Shown: piece by piece, positions 16,749 through 24,590 of the stretch
How positions within the stretch are numbered: the first letter of the stretch is position 1
How the letters are laid out: each line of letters begins with the position of its first letter
Notes under the pieces: generated by a model
Seen by the model: only the letters and a program-made list of their open reading frames with translations
Told to the model about the DNA's origin: nothing
The model's database searches: none
Source: UBA4055 sp964648295
GTDB taxonomy: Bacteria > UBA4055
NCBI GenBank assembly: GCA_964648295.1
Contig: CAZYNH010000020.1
Span: 1-34,095, forward strand
Length of the DNA stretch: 34,095 nucleotides
Reading direction: 5' to 3'
Made by a program: the position numbers and the translations under genes

Positions 16749-19478
16749 TTAATCAACAGTAATACTTTTGGAAACATTTTTTGGAACATCCGGATGTACA
16801 CCGTGAAGGGGCACGTGGAGTTTATTGAGGTATTTCATCTTTTTAACGCTCATCTTAAGTGCAAGAAACTGCAGGACGACCATTGAAGAAAATGTTGATA
16901 AAAGCGTATCATCAGTTTTTGGAAGTTTGATGAATATGAATTCATAGTTCTTATTGTCTGTGGGTACTGATTTGCAGTTTTTAACAAGATCATCATTGTC
17001 TTCCGCTATTAAATATGTATTAGCACCCCTGATCTTATGGGTGTTTATCTGAGATATTGTCAGGTTAACATCCCGCGGCTCAGGCCCTGTCAGAAAAATT
17101 AAAGGATAATTTGTGTCCATGTTATCAATAAAATCGAACTTTTTAATTGCCTCTTCGAATATTTTCTGGGATTTAGGCATTATGTTGAACGGTTTCACAG
17201 GCTCAAAGATATAGGAACTGAGATCGGATATAAGCTTCGATGTCTCTCTTTCACTCAGTTTCTCCTGGTGCGCTCTGTCAAGAGCGAATGTAATGAGGTT
17301 TTTATTGTATTTAATGAAATACTCAAGATCTTTAGTCCCGAATATAGTGTTGAAACCAAGGATCGTGTTAGGACCGTGTTTGAATTCGGATCCCTCGATA
17401 CCCTGTGTGTGGTTAAGAACAGTTTCTCTAATCTTTAGCGCTCCTTCCTCCGCGACAGAGCTTATCTTTGTGGCGAGTATATGGATGCTTGGCTGCATGA
17501 ATAACGAATCGGCCATTTTATCGACCTGAGCTTCAGTTGTTTTCAAAGTCTCGTTTATAAGCTCGGGAATATAGTTAAGTGTCTCTCTTCTTCTCTCAAG
17601 TTCTTTAAGTTCTTCCGCGTGTTCCGGCACATCGCTAATCTGGTTAAGCTTAAATTCAGCTACTTTTATTGCCAGATAGTAGAAAAGGAGCACCTGATTC
17701 ATATAACTTTTTGTTGCGGGAACCGCAATTTCCGGTCCGCACTTTATCGGAAGGTAAAAATCGCTTTTTTCCTGAGCCAGTGTAGAATTTTCATTGTTGA
17801 CAATAGTGATCTTCTTTACTTTTTTGCCTGTTGTTTCTATGTCGTTGAAGATATCAATGAGATCTTTAGTCTCTCCGCTCTGGCTGACCCCGATAAAGAC
17901 ATCATTCTCTCTTATCGAATTGGAATACTGCCCTCTGAAATTCCCGGGCAGTATGGGTGAGAATTTTATTCCTGCGATCTCATTGAAGAACAGCGCGGCT
18001 GTTTTTGTCGCGTTGTATGATGTTCCGCATGAGATCGTGTAAATGCTGCTGTGATTTTTCCATGCCTCATATATTGTTTCAGCGAAAGCGTCGGCGTGCT
18101 TGTGGAATTTATCGATCTCCCTGATCTCCGCGCCGATGTCCAGAATCTTTGCCGCTAAGATGTTATCTTTCACATATTCCTTCTCTGTTATTAGATCGAG
18201 GAATATATTTGAATATGTTGAGAAAAATTCCGTATCTATAAATCTCTTCTTATTTAAAACCTCAGCAAACTCCGGTATATCTTTCTTGAGTTTTTCTGAA
18301 ATCTTCTTAAATTCCTTTGAAGATTTGAACATCTCGAAAAATTCGATCTGTTCTGCCTGAACATCTGATCTGTATATTTTTTTTGCTGTATCCTTAACAA
18401 AATCAAGAAACTTCAGTTCTTCAATAGTACTCTTGATACTTCGTGTGCTTTCGCTCCCTTTGTTCAGAAACGCGATCAGCTTTCTTGAGCTTTCTACCTG
18501 ATTGAATATTTCCTGATGCATGAAAAATTTAAAAGGGGCTACTAATTCTGTGTCCTCCGCCCTAAGTTTGCTTCTGGTCACAGGTATATCTATCCTCTCC
18601 CCTTTCTTTACCTGTTTTGCAGATCCGTCCTTAAATTTCCATTTGAGGTCTTTGAAAGCAAAAACCTGATAGGTATCGCTTTTATACTCTATGAATGTGC
18701 CCTCTTTGAGGTCTATTACATTTTTTGTGAATTTCAGTATAGCCGTAAGATCTGAAGAAAGTAGTATGAAATTATTATTGTCATCAGATGTTCCTTTTCC
18801 GGCATACAGACTGCTTCCGGCCTTAATGGCATAAGAAATTTCAGTAACAGGATCAACTATTACAGCCGCGTATGAGCCCACAACTTTTTCTGACGCGCTG
18901 ATTATTGCCTTTCTCATGCACTCTTTTCTTGTTTCATGGTCGCTATGCATATTATCCGGGTGTTTTTCAAGATATGTGTCAAAGTAATGTTCAACGGTAT
19001 GTACCAGCATCTCGCCGTCATTGTCGCTGACTACCTTATGACCCTGATTTGTGAGGAATTCTTTCAGCGAATTAGTATTGGTAATATTCCCGTTGTGCGC
19101 GCCATATATGTGTTTTTTACATTTTACCTCATGGGGCTGAGCGTTCTCTTTTGTTACTGCACCGAAAGTTGCCCATCTCACCTGACCGCAGAAGATCTTT
19201 CCTTTCATCTGGGTTATTCCGAGCGTCTTAACAAGATCTGAGGGCGCTCCGACATCCTTTTTTAATATAATGTTGCCCTTGTCGTCCTGTATAGCCGCGC
19301 CTGTTGAATCGTAACCTCTGTATTCCAGGCTCTTTAAAAGTTGTGAAGCATATTTACCCATATTCATGTTCAGTTTGGCAAAGGACAATCCCAATACCCC
19401 GCAGCCTGTTCCGGGAAGCGGAAGCTTCAGCGTAAAATTACCGCGATCCGCGATCCTGCCAGCCAGTTTTGAAAACAT
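16749..19478 (-). CDS. Glutamine-fructose-6-phosphate aminotransferase-like protein, enlarged variant
   Basis: 909 residues from ATG 19478, which has GAGGGG 4 nt upstream; canonical GlmS has about 600. It has an N-terminal Ntn glutaminase domain: Cys26 in CGVLG, YRGYDSTG at 53-60, RWATFGAVTKENAQPH at 101-116, AHNGNITN at 127-134. Two SIS sugar-isomerase domains follow: CGTSYNA at 484-490, SQSGET at 532-537, VPATKSYMNQ at 586-595, EEGALKIRE at 677-685, FKHGP at 699-703. The C-terminal KNVSKSITVD matches the GlmS tail. In ordinary GlmS the catalytic Cys follows the initiator Met directly; here 25 residues precede it, so a propeptide must be removed for glutaminase activity. Extra segments of roughly 100 residues (about 336-450) and 80 residues (about 710-800) separate conserved blocks. 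Glucosamine-6-phosphate synthesis is the likely role; another amido-sugar product is possible. Confidence 0.82.
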   Translation of the reverse strand: MFSKLAGRIADRGNFTLKLPLPGTGCGVLGLSFAKLNMNMGKYASQLLKSLEYRGYDSTGAAIQDDKGNIILKKDVGAPSDLVKTLGITQMKGKIFCGQVRWATFGAVTKENAQPHEVKCKKHIYGAHNGNITNTNSLKEFLTNQGHKVVSDNDGEMLVHTVEHYFDTYLEKHPDNMHSDHETRKECMRKAIISASEKVVGSYAAVIVDPVTEISYAIKAGSSLYAGKGTSDDNNNFILLSSDLTAILKFTKNVIDLKEGTFIEYKSDTYQVFAFKDLKWKFKDGSAKQVKKGERIDIPVTRSKLRAEDTELVAPFKFFMHQEIFNQVESSRKLIAFLNKGSESTRSIKSTIEELKFLDFVKDTAKKIYRSDVQAEQIEFFEMFKSSKEFKKISEKLKKDIPEFAEVLNKKRFIDTEFFSTYSNIFLDLITEKEYVKDNILAAKILDIGAEIREIDKFHKHADAFAETIYEAWKNHSSIYTISCGTSYNATKTAALFFNEIAGIKFSPILPGNFRGQYSNSIRENDVFIGVSQSGETKDLIDIFNDIETTGKKVKKITIVNNENSTLAQEKSDFYLPIKCGPEIAVPATKSYMNQVLLFYYLAIKVAEFKLNQISDVPEHAEELKELERRRETLNYIPELINETLKTTEAQVDKMADSLFMQPSIHILATKISSVAEEGALKIRETVLNHTQGIEGSEFKHGPNTILGFNTIFGTKDLEYFIKYNKNLITFALDRAHQEKLSERETSKLISDLSSYIFEPVKPFNIMPKSQKIFEEAIKKFDFIDNMDTNYPLIFLTGPEPRDVNLTISQINTHKIRGANTYLIAEDNDDLVKNCKSVPTDNKNYEFIFIKLPKTDDTLLSTFSSMVVLQFLALKMSVKKMKYLNKLHVPLHGVHPDVPKNVSKSITVD

Positions 19479-19506
19479 TTTTCCCCTCAAATTTATTTTA
19501 AGAATT

Positions 19507-19559
19507 ATTATAGTCGAAATTAAGACAGGAAATATCATCAATTTAACCGCAATTATCAA
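19507..19559 (-). promoter_or_regulatory. Promoter region of the glmS-like gene
   Basis: On the minus strand a consensus -10 TATAAT lies at 19512-19507, about 30 nt before the ATG, but has no good -35 at the usual distance. An alternative pair further up is TTGATA (19559-19554), a 17-nt spacer and GATATT (19536-19531). Either could drive the gene. Confidence 0.45.
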
Positions 19560-19580
19560 GAAAAGTTTTCAGTTCTTGCA

Positions 19581-19609
19581 TTGACAGGCGGAAACATATT
19601 TAATATATT
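19581..19609 (+). promoter_or_regulatory. Sigma-70-type promoter of the plus-strand operon
   Basis: A perfect -35 TTGACA (19581-19586), a 17-nt spacer and TATATT (19604-19609) lie upstream of the selenoprotein gene. Transcription would start near 19616, giving a leader of about 50 nt. It is back to back with the glmS-like promoter. No other good promoter was seen in the plus-strand series, so this one probably drives most of it. Confidence 0.78.
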
Positions 19610-19665
19610 TAAGTTCCTTATGAAGTACGGGGTAATAAGTTTACTTTAGAATTGAGGGGACGGTC

Positions 19666-20559
19666 ATGCCGGAAAGGCTTTTTATAATGATCTTAATGCT
19701 GTTTGCGGTTCTTGATGTTTATTCGCAGTCAAAGGAGATATCCATAGTTTTCTCAGCTAATAATAACGGCTATTACAGAGACTGCGGCTGACCGGCGGAA
19801 AGGCTCGGCGGTCTGGCCGAGAGAAAAACTCTGTTCGACAGTCTTAAGACAGAAAATCCGAACACGGTGTTTTTGGACGCTGGCGATTTTCTGAGCACAA
19901 GGTCATCAATAAACGACGACGAAATAGTATCGGCTGTATATCCCGAGATGGGTTATGACGCTTGTGCCATAGGAGATCAGGAACTGATCAACGGCATAGG
20001 TTTTTTCAAGTCAAAACTTAACGGCAGGATAAGGTTCGTTTCATCCAATCTTGAATTCACGGATAAAACGATAATCGTTGACAAATACAGGATAATCGAA
20101 ACGCCGAATGGCGTAAAAGTAGGTGTAACGGCAGTAAATTATAATACGAACTTCAAGAATCTCATGCGTATCGGGACGATAAAAGAAGATGACATATCCG
20201 TAGCGCTTGCGTTCGACAACCTGAAACAGGTGCTTTCAGAGCTGAAAAACAAATGTGATATTACCGTTGTTATAGCTCAGCTCAATAACGAAGGAACGAT
20301 AAAACTTCTGGATAATGTTGAAGGCTATGATCTTGTGATCGCAGGTAACAGCCCGGAAGAGTTCAGATACGCAAGGAAGGTCGAGAACAAGATACATGTC
20401 CAGAGCGGGAAAGACGGTGAAAAGATAGGGAAAGTGATCTATAACATCAGCGTCGGAAAACAACCTGAATTCATTGGCTACGAACTTATAAAAGTTCTCA
20501 GCAGGAAGTATGCAAGAAATAAAAAGATCGACGCTATTATTGTTGAGCTGGAAAAATAG
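19666..20559 (+). CDS. Exported metallophosphatase-fold selenoprotein (TGA-encoded Sec42)
   Basis: 297 residues when TGA 19789-19791 is read as selenocysteine. ATG 19666 has GAGGGG 6 nt upstream and follows a strong promoter. Residues 1-20 form a signal peptide (MPERLFIMILMLFAVLDVYS). The mature start is SANNNGYYRDCGU-PAERLGGLAER. Related proteins of the 5'-nucleotidase-like metallophosphatase group, as I recall them, have a Cys-Gly-Cys followed by LGGLAR here, so Sec replaces the second Cys. Further family landmarks are FLDAGDF at 69-75, AIGDQEL at 101-107 (for the GNHE motif) and DLVIAGNSPEEF (for the GHTH motif). The metal-ligand histidines of these motifs are absent, so phosphatase activity is doubtful; a periplasmic thiol/selenol role is inference. 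mltG starts 5 nt after the stop. Standard gene finding would see only a 230-residue fragment from GTG 19867, lacking the signal peptide and the motif. Confidence 0.85.
19789..19821 (+). promoter_or_regulatory. Selenocysteine codon and bacterial SECIS hairpin
   Basis: TGA at 19789-19791 is in frame with the ATG (codon 42). Twelve bases later CTCGGC (19804-19809), loop GGTCTG (19810-19815) and GCCGAG (19816-19821) form a stem of six Watson-Crick pairs. A short stem with a GGU/GGUCU-type apical loop just downstream of the UGA is what the elongation factor SelB recognises in bacteria, for example in E. coli fdhF. The element lies inside the coding sequence, as bacterial SECIS elements do, and its loop codes for the conserved Gly-Leu of LGGLA. 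Confidence 0.82.
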
Positions 20560-20564
20560 ACCGA

Positions 20565-21593
20565 ATGTTCAGGAAAAGGATTTTAATAATATCCATTATA
20601 TTCATATTTGCTGTCTCGGTTTCGCTGCCGTTATGGGTAAAAATATCTGTATTCGATAAAATTGTTTATTCCGGTAACGACAGCATCAGTTTTACGATAA
20701 GAAAAAATTCAACTTTATCAGAGATAACTGATGTTCTAAGGCAAAGCGGGTTCGATATTACATATTTTGAGTTTAAAGCGACCTCAAAATGGTTCGGATA
20801 TGACAACAGGATCCGACACGGAGAATTCAGATACTATAAAGAAGGAACGACCAGTGTAAAGGAACTTATCGAGTTTTTGACAAAGCACGGAACCCTGACG
20901 CTGAATGTAACGATTCCTGAAGGATCAAGAATTAATGATATCGCGGGAATAGTCAGCAAAGCGATGGATATTGATTCAGCGCTTTTTGTACGAAGGACCG
21001 CTGGTCCGGCCCTTCTTGAAAAATTCGGAGTGCCCGGACCGTCACTCGAAGGATATCTTTATCCGGAGACATACAATTTCAACAAGAATGATAACATTGA
21101 CGACATAATTTTTAAAATGTATCAGACATTCAGGTCCTCGCTTTCCGGTCTTGAAGAAGCAGTGGTCCAAAGCGGTTATACTCTGCACGAAATAATAACC
21201 CTGGCTTCGATAATTCAGGGCGAGGTTATGAATTACGACGAGATCAGTGATATCAGCGCCGTATATAATAACAGGCTTAAGAAAAATATGCTTCTTCAGG
21301 CTGACCCGACTATACAGTACATTATAGAAAAACCGAGACGGCTTCTTTTCAAAGACCTTTCTATAGACAATCCGTATAACACTTATATTTATAAAGGTTT
21401 GCCGCCGGGGCCGATCAATAATCCGTCTCTGCGGGCTGTCAGAGCCGCTCTTGAGCCTTCAGATAAAAAATACCTTTACATGGTCGCGAAAGGAGACGGG
21501 TCTCATTTTTTCAACTATACGCTGGAAGATCACCTTAGAGATAAGAGTAAACTTGACGAAATAAGAAAAAATATTAAAAAAAATAAAAAATGA
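20565..21593 (+). CDS. mltG: Endolytic murein transglycosylase MltG
   Basis: 342 residues. An N-terminal membrane anchor (about 6-25) is followed by a LysM-like/periplasmic domain (about 40-115) and the YceG catalytic domain. The signature LASIIQGE at 213-220 puts the catalytic Glu at 220, followed by AVYNNRLKKNMLLQADPTIQYI (split here as AVYNNRL and LQADPT), then the conserved PYNTYIYKGLPPGPINNPS. MltG cuts nascent glycan strands at the inner membrane and limits peptidoglycan chain length. It starts 5 nt after the selenoprotein stop with no strong ribosome-binding site, so it probably depends on translation of that gene, including read-through of its TGA. Confidence 0.93.
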   Translation: MFRKRILIISIIFIFAVSVSLPLWVKISVFDKIVYSGNDSISFTIRKNSTLSEITDVLRQSGFDITYFEFKATSKWFGYDNRIRHGEFRYYKEGTTSVKELIEFLTKHGTLTLNVTIPEGSRINDIAGIVSKAMDIDSALFVRRTAGPALLEKFGVPGPSLEGYLYPETYNFNKNDNIDDIIFKMYQTFRSSLSGLEEAVVQSGYTLHEIITLASIIQGEVMNYDEISDISAVYNNRLKKNMLLQADPTIQYIIEKPRRLLFKDLSIDNPYNTYIYKGLPPGPINNPSLRAVRAALEPSDKKYLYMVAKGDGSHFFNYTLEDHLRDKSKLDEIRKNIKKNKK

Positions 21594-21600
21594 GGCTGAT

Positions 21601-21945
21601 ATGAAAAAACTTATATTTATTTTGTTCTGTGTAGCTACTCTATTTACAGCGTGCAGCAAACAGACCGAGACAGTTTCTAATGACAAAGCTGCAGTCACCA
21701 ATAAAGCCGCATTTAAGGTAATAATTGCTAACGGCTACGGCGAATCTGAGGAAAAAGCGGTAGAAGACGCCAAGAACGACGCTTTAAGGCAATTCGGGTT
21801 CAATATTGCCGACAACAGAGGCAAACCTGAACTTGTTTATGCCGGAAGGATAATCAATATTAAGATCGTTTCCAACTATTCCGAAGAACTGAAGAACGGC
21901 ATGTGGTGGGAGATTAAGATCGAAGCTGAAATTGAAAAACTATAG
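21601..21945 (+). CDS. Small lipoprotein with a FlgT-N/LPP20-like domain
   Basis: 114 residues. A signal peptide ends in a lipobox LFTAC, with the lipid-attachment Cys at residue 18. After a linker of about 20 residues rich in Ala, Asn and Lys, the segment ANGYGESEEKAVEDAKNDAL followed by RQFG resembles the repeat seen in FlgT N-terminal and LPP20 lipoprotein domains (Gly-x-Gly, then A..DA...A). GAGG lies 5 nt before the ATG. It is 7 nt after mltG and immediately before the helicase gene. Role unknown; an envelope partner of MltG is inference. Confidence 0.75.
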   Translation: MKKLIFILFCVATLFTACSKQTETVSNDKAAVTNKAAFKVIIANGYGESEEKAVEDAKNDALRQFGFNIADNRGKPELVYAGRIINIKIVSNYSEELKNGMWWEIKIEAEIEKL

Positions 21946-24105
21946 ATGAAAGAAGAACTTAACACAAAACAGAAAGAGGCTGTCGAGCTTACCGACGGCC
22001 CTCTTCTGATCATCGCCGGAGCAGGCAGCGGTAAAACAAGAACCCTTGTAGAGCGTCTTTTAAATATTATAAGGCTCAGGAAGGCTTTTGCTTATGAAGT
22101 GATGGCCGTAACTTTTACTAATAAAGCTGCCGGCGAGCTTAAGGAAAGGATAATATCCTCTATCGGAGACGAAGGAAAGGCCGTGATCGCGGGAACATTT
22201 CACTCAATATGCTCAAAAATACTCAGAAAACACTCAGAATATCTCGGTTATGCTCAGAATTTTGTGGTATACGATTCGGAAGATTCCGAAAAAGTGATAA
22301 GATCGGTAATAAAGAAAAATAACCTCGACACAAAAAGCTTTCCGGTCAAAAAGATCAGAGAAATGATCTCTCAGCTTAAGAACAGGCTTATATACCCTGA
22401 AGATTATGATCCCGACTCGTCCGAATACTTCAATGATAAGCTCAGAGACATTTATACCGGCTATCAGAAAGACCTGAAGAACAGCAACGCGATGGATTTT
22501 GACGATCTGATCTGTCTGACCGTCATTCTCTTTAAGAAAGAAAAGGATGTCCTTTTTGAATATCAGAACAGAATAAAGTATATATGCGTTGACGAATATC
22601 AGGATACCAATCATGTCCAGGATATGCTCGTTTTCATGTTGTCCGGGATCTACGGCAATGTCTGTGTCGTGGGCGACGAGGACCAGTCTATCTACAGCTG
22701 GAGGGGGGCGGATATAAACAACATCCTTTTCTTCAGGGAAAAATTCGTGAACTGTCCGGTTATCCAGCTGGAGAGGAACTACAGGAGCACAGGCAACATT
22801 CTGAAAGCCGCGAACGCAGTAATATTAAAGAACACCCAGCGGCTGGGTAAAAATCTGTATACCGAGTCAGGCCATGGCTCAAAAGTTAAGCTTATATCTT
22901 CATACAGCGACAGCGAGGAAGGCGACAAGGTTACAGAATATATATTGAATTCAAAAAGAAAAGGATCAAAGCTTTCCGGTATCTGCGTCCTGTACAGGAC
23001 GAATTCACAGAGCAGGATAATAGAGGAAAATCTGAGGAAAAAAGGTCTCCCCTACACCGTCGTGGGCGGATTGAAATTTTATGAAAGAAAAGAGATCAAA
23101 GACCTGATCGCTTATCTGAGGCTCTTTGTCAATCCTGATGACAATGTCTCATTCGAAAGAATAGTCAATTTTCCCCCCAGAGGCATAGGTAAAATGCTTA
23201 TGGAAAAGATCATAGAGAACGCTTTTAAGAACGACATCTCATATTATGAGTCCGCTGTGCGGCTGGGTTCCGGAGAATCGATCGGAAAAAGCGCCGCGAA
23301 GAAAACAGAATCTTTTCTCAGTATTTTTCAGGCTCTGAAGAACAGAACGGGAACGCCGGACGCTAAAGATATTACAGAACAGCTGTTCGTGAGCTCAGGC
23401 TTGAAGGATCACTACCTGCGCCATTCTGACGCAACAGAGGACAGTTCAAGGATCGATAACCTCTACGAGTTCCTTAACGGTGTAAATGAGTTCGTCAGAT
23501 CGGAAGAGAACAGCTCAATACTGGATTTTCTGACTTCCGTGTCACTTTTATCCGATATAGACTCATATGAAAATGATCAGGAGAGAATTGTCCTGATGAC
23601 AGTTCACTGCGCAAAGGGGCTTGAATTTGACAGCGTATATATTGTCGGTCTGAACGAAGGGCTTTTCCCTTTTACCAATCCTCTGGAACCGATGAAGATC
23701 GAAGAGGAACGCAGGCTGTTCTATGTTGCTGTGACCAGAGCCAGGAAAGATCTTCTGATATCCACGTACATTAAGAGAAGCATATTCTTCGGGAATCAGG
23801 GAATGTATCTGCCTTCAAGATTTTTAGAAGACCTGCCGGAGGATTGTGTCGACAGGACAGGCTACACGAATTTTGATGAGGGCCAGCTTAGATACGAAAG
23901 GATTTCGCATATAGAGCATCTTCTGAATAAAAATATACCTGTTCAAACCTTTTCAAAAAAAGATCTGGTGTTTTCCAGACAGTTCGGTGAGGGAATAGTT
24001 ATTGATTATGAAGCCTGTGGAACAAAAAGCACGGTAACAGTGGATTTTGACGATTTCGGATTGAAGAAACTTCTCGTCAGATATGCGGGTCTCACAAAGC
24101 TGTAA
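21946..24105 (+). CDS. UvrD/PcrA-type DNA helicase
   Basis: 719 residues, a superfamily 1A helicase with all motifs: Q-motif LNTKQKEAV at 5-13, Walker A GAGSGKT at 25-31, TFTNKAAGELKER (Ia), VDEYQDTN (II), GDEDQSIYSWRGAD (III), ERNYRS (IV), MTVHCAKGLEFDSVYIVGL (V) and RRLFYVAVTRARKDL (VI). It unwinds DNA 3'-5' in excision repair and replication restart. The C-terminal segment VFSRQFGEGIVI...VDFDDFGLKKLL is the PcrA/UvrD tail that binds RNA polymerase. The ATG directly follows the TAG of the lipoprotein gene and has no Shine-Dalgarno sequence, so it should be translationally coupled. Confidence 0.95.
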   Translation: MKEELNTKQKEAVELTDGPLLIIAGAGSGKTRTLVERLLNIIRLRKAFAYEVMAVTFTNKAAGELKERIISSIGDEGKAVIAGTFHSICSKILRKHSEYLGYAQNFVVYDSEDSEKVIRSVIKKNNLDTKSFPVKKIREMISQLKNRLIYPEDYDPDSSEYFNDKLRDIYTGYQKDLKNSNAMDFDDLICLTVILFKKEKDVLFEYQNRIKYICVDEYQDTNHVQDMLVFMLSGIYGNVCVVGDEDQSIYSWRGADINNILFFREKFVNCPVIQLERNYRSTGNILKAANAVILKNTQRLGKNLYTESGHGSKVKLISSYSDSEEGDKVTEYILNSKRKGSKLSGICVLYRTNSQSRIIEENLRKKGLPYTVVGGLKFYERKEIKDLIAYLRLFVNPDDNVSFERIVNFPPRGIGKMLMEKIIENAFKNDISYYESAVRLGSGESIGKSAAKKTESFLSIFQALKNRTGTPDAKDITEQLFVSSGLKDHYLRHSDATEDSSRIDNLYEFLNGVNEFVRSEENSSILDFLTSVSLLSDIDSYENDQERIVLMTVHCAKGLEFDSVYIVGLNEGLFPFTNPLEPMKIEEERRLFYVAVTRARKDLLISTYIKRSIFFGNQGMYLPSRFLEDLPEDCVDRTGYTNFDEGQLRYERISHIEHLLNKNIPVQTFSKKDLVFSRQFGEGIVIDYEACGTKSTVTVDFDDFGLKKLLVRYAGLTKL

Positions 24106-24119
24106 CGGAAGGAGAAAGA

Positions 24120-24590
24120 ATGTTTTTTTCGAACAGTAAAAAAAATACCCCCGAATCGCTCTATTATGCTATTCTGGAACTGACAGTGGCTAAAGGCGGG
24201 CTTATTTCCACATCTGATATTAAAAAGTTCAGAGATCCGGACTTTTTCAGAACAATTCTGAATAAAATGACAAAGGACGGCGTTATTACGGCAGGCATAA
24301 TTGACAGGTGTAACATGGAGTATATATTCCCTGCCCTGCCGGTAAAATATATGCCCGAATCTGTTTCCACGACAGACGAGTTCTTCAGTATGCTTACAGA
24401 AATGGGAAAAAACGCCGATGACGGACATATCTTTATTTCGGAAATAATCTTTGCTTTTAGAATTTATTACGATGATATTATAGAAGCCCTCGGGATATAT
24501 TGCGGCAGTGATTTTGTGTCAAGGCATGTTTCAGGATCGGGGAATATATATCTGGTGTTCGATAAAAATGTTATAACCGGGCAGAAATGA
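24120..24590 (+). CDS. Conserved-looking protein of unknown function, 156 aa
   Basis: I do not recognise the family. The coding frame is well supported: GGAAGGAG 5 nt before the ATG, and the stop overlaps the rnz start (ATGA). The first 65 residues alternate helices in a way that resembles a winged-helix fold (LYYAILELTVAKGGLISTSD, then FFRTILNKMTKDGVITAGII). The second half is acidic with aromatic residues and no membrane segment. Probably cytosolic. Confidence 0.7.
   Translation: MFFSNSKKNTPESLYYAILELTVAKGGLISTSDIKKFRDPDFFRTILNKMTKDGVITAGIIDRCNMEYIFPALPVKYMPESVSTTDEFFSMLTEMGKNADDGHIFISEIIFAFRIYYDDIIEALGIYCGSDFVSRHVSGSGNIYLVFDKNVITGQK

Noticed and set aside
19479..19506. A glmS ribozyme/riboswitch in the leader of the glmS-like gene
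   Set aside because: The predicted leader is only about 20-60 nt, too short for the ribozyme, and no matching core was seen.
19479..19559. Extension of the glmS-like protein to TTG 19559 (27 more residues)
   Set aside because: It lacks a ribosome-binding site, and the TTG overlaps a candidate -35 box. ATG 19478 has GAGGGG at good spacing.
19789..19791. TGA reassigned to Trp or Gly throughout the genome
   Set aside because: TGA ends purQ, mltG, the gene before rnz and the gene before proS at sensible places, with neighbouring starts overlapping or following. A reassigned code would extend these proteins wrongly.
19867..20559. A 230-codon gene starting at GTG 19867, downstream of the TGA
   Set aside because: It has no ribosome-binding site and would begin inside a conserved strand of the fold, losing the signal peptide and the Cys-Gly-x motif. 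The upstream ATG has a promoter and a strong site in the same frame.
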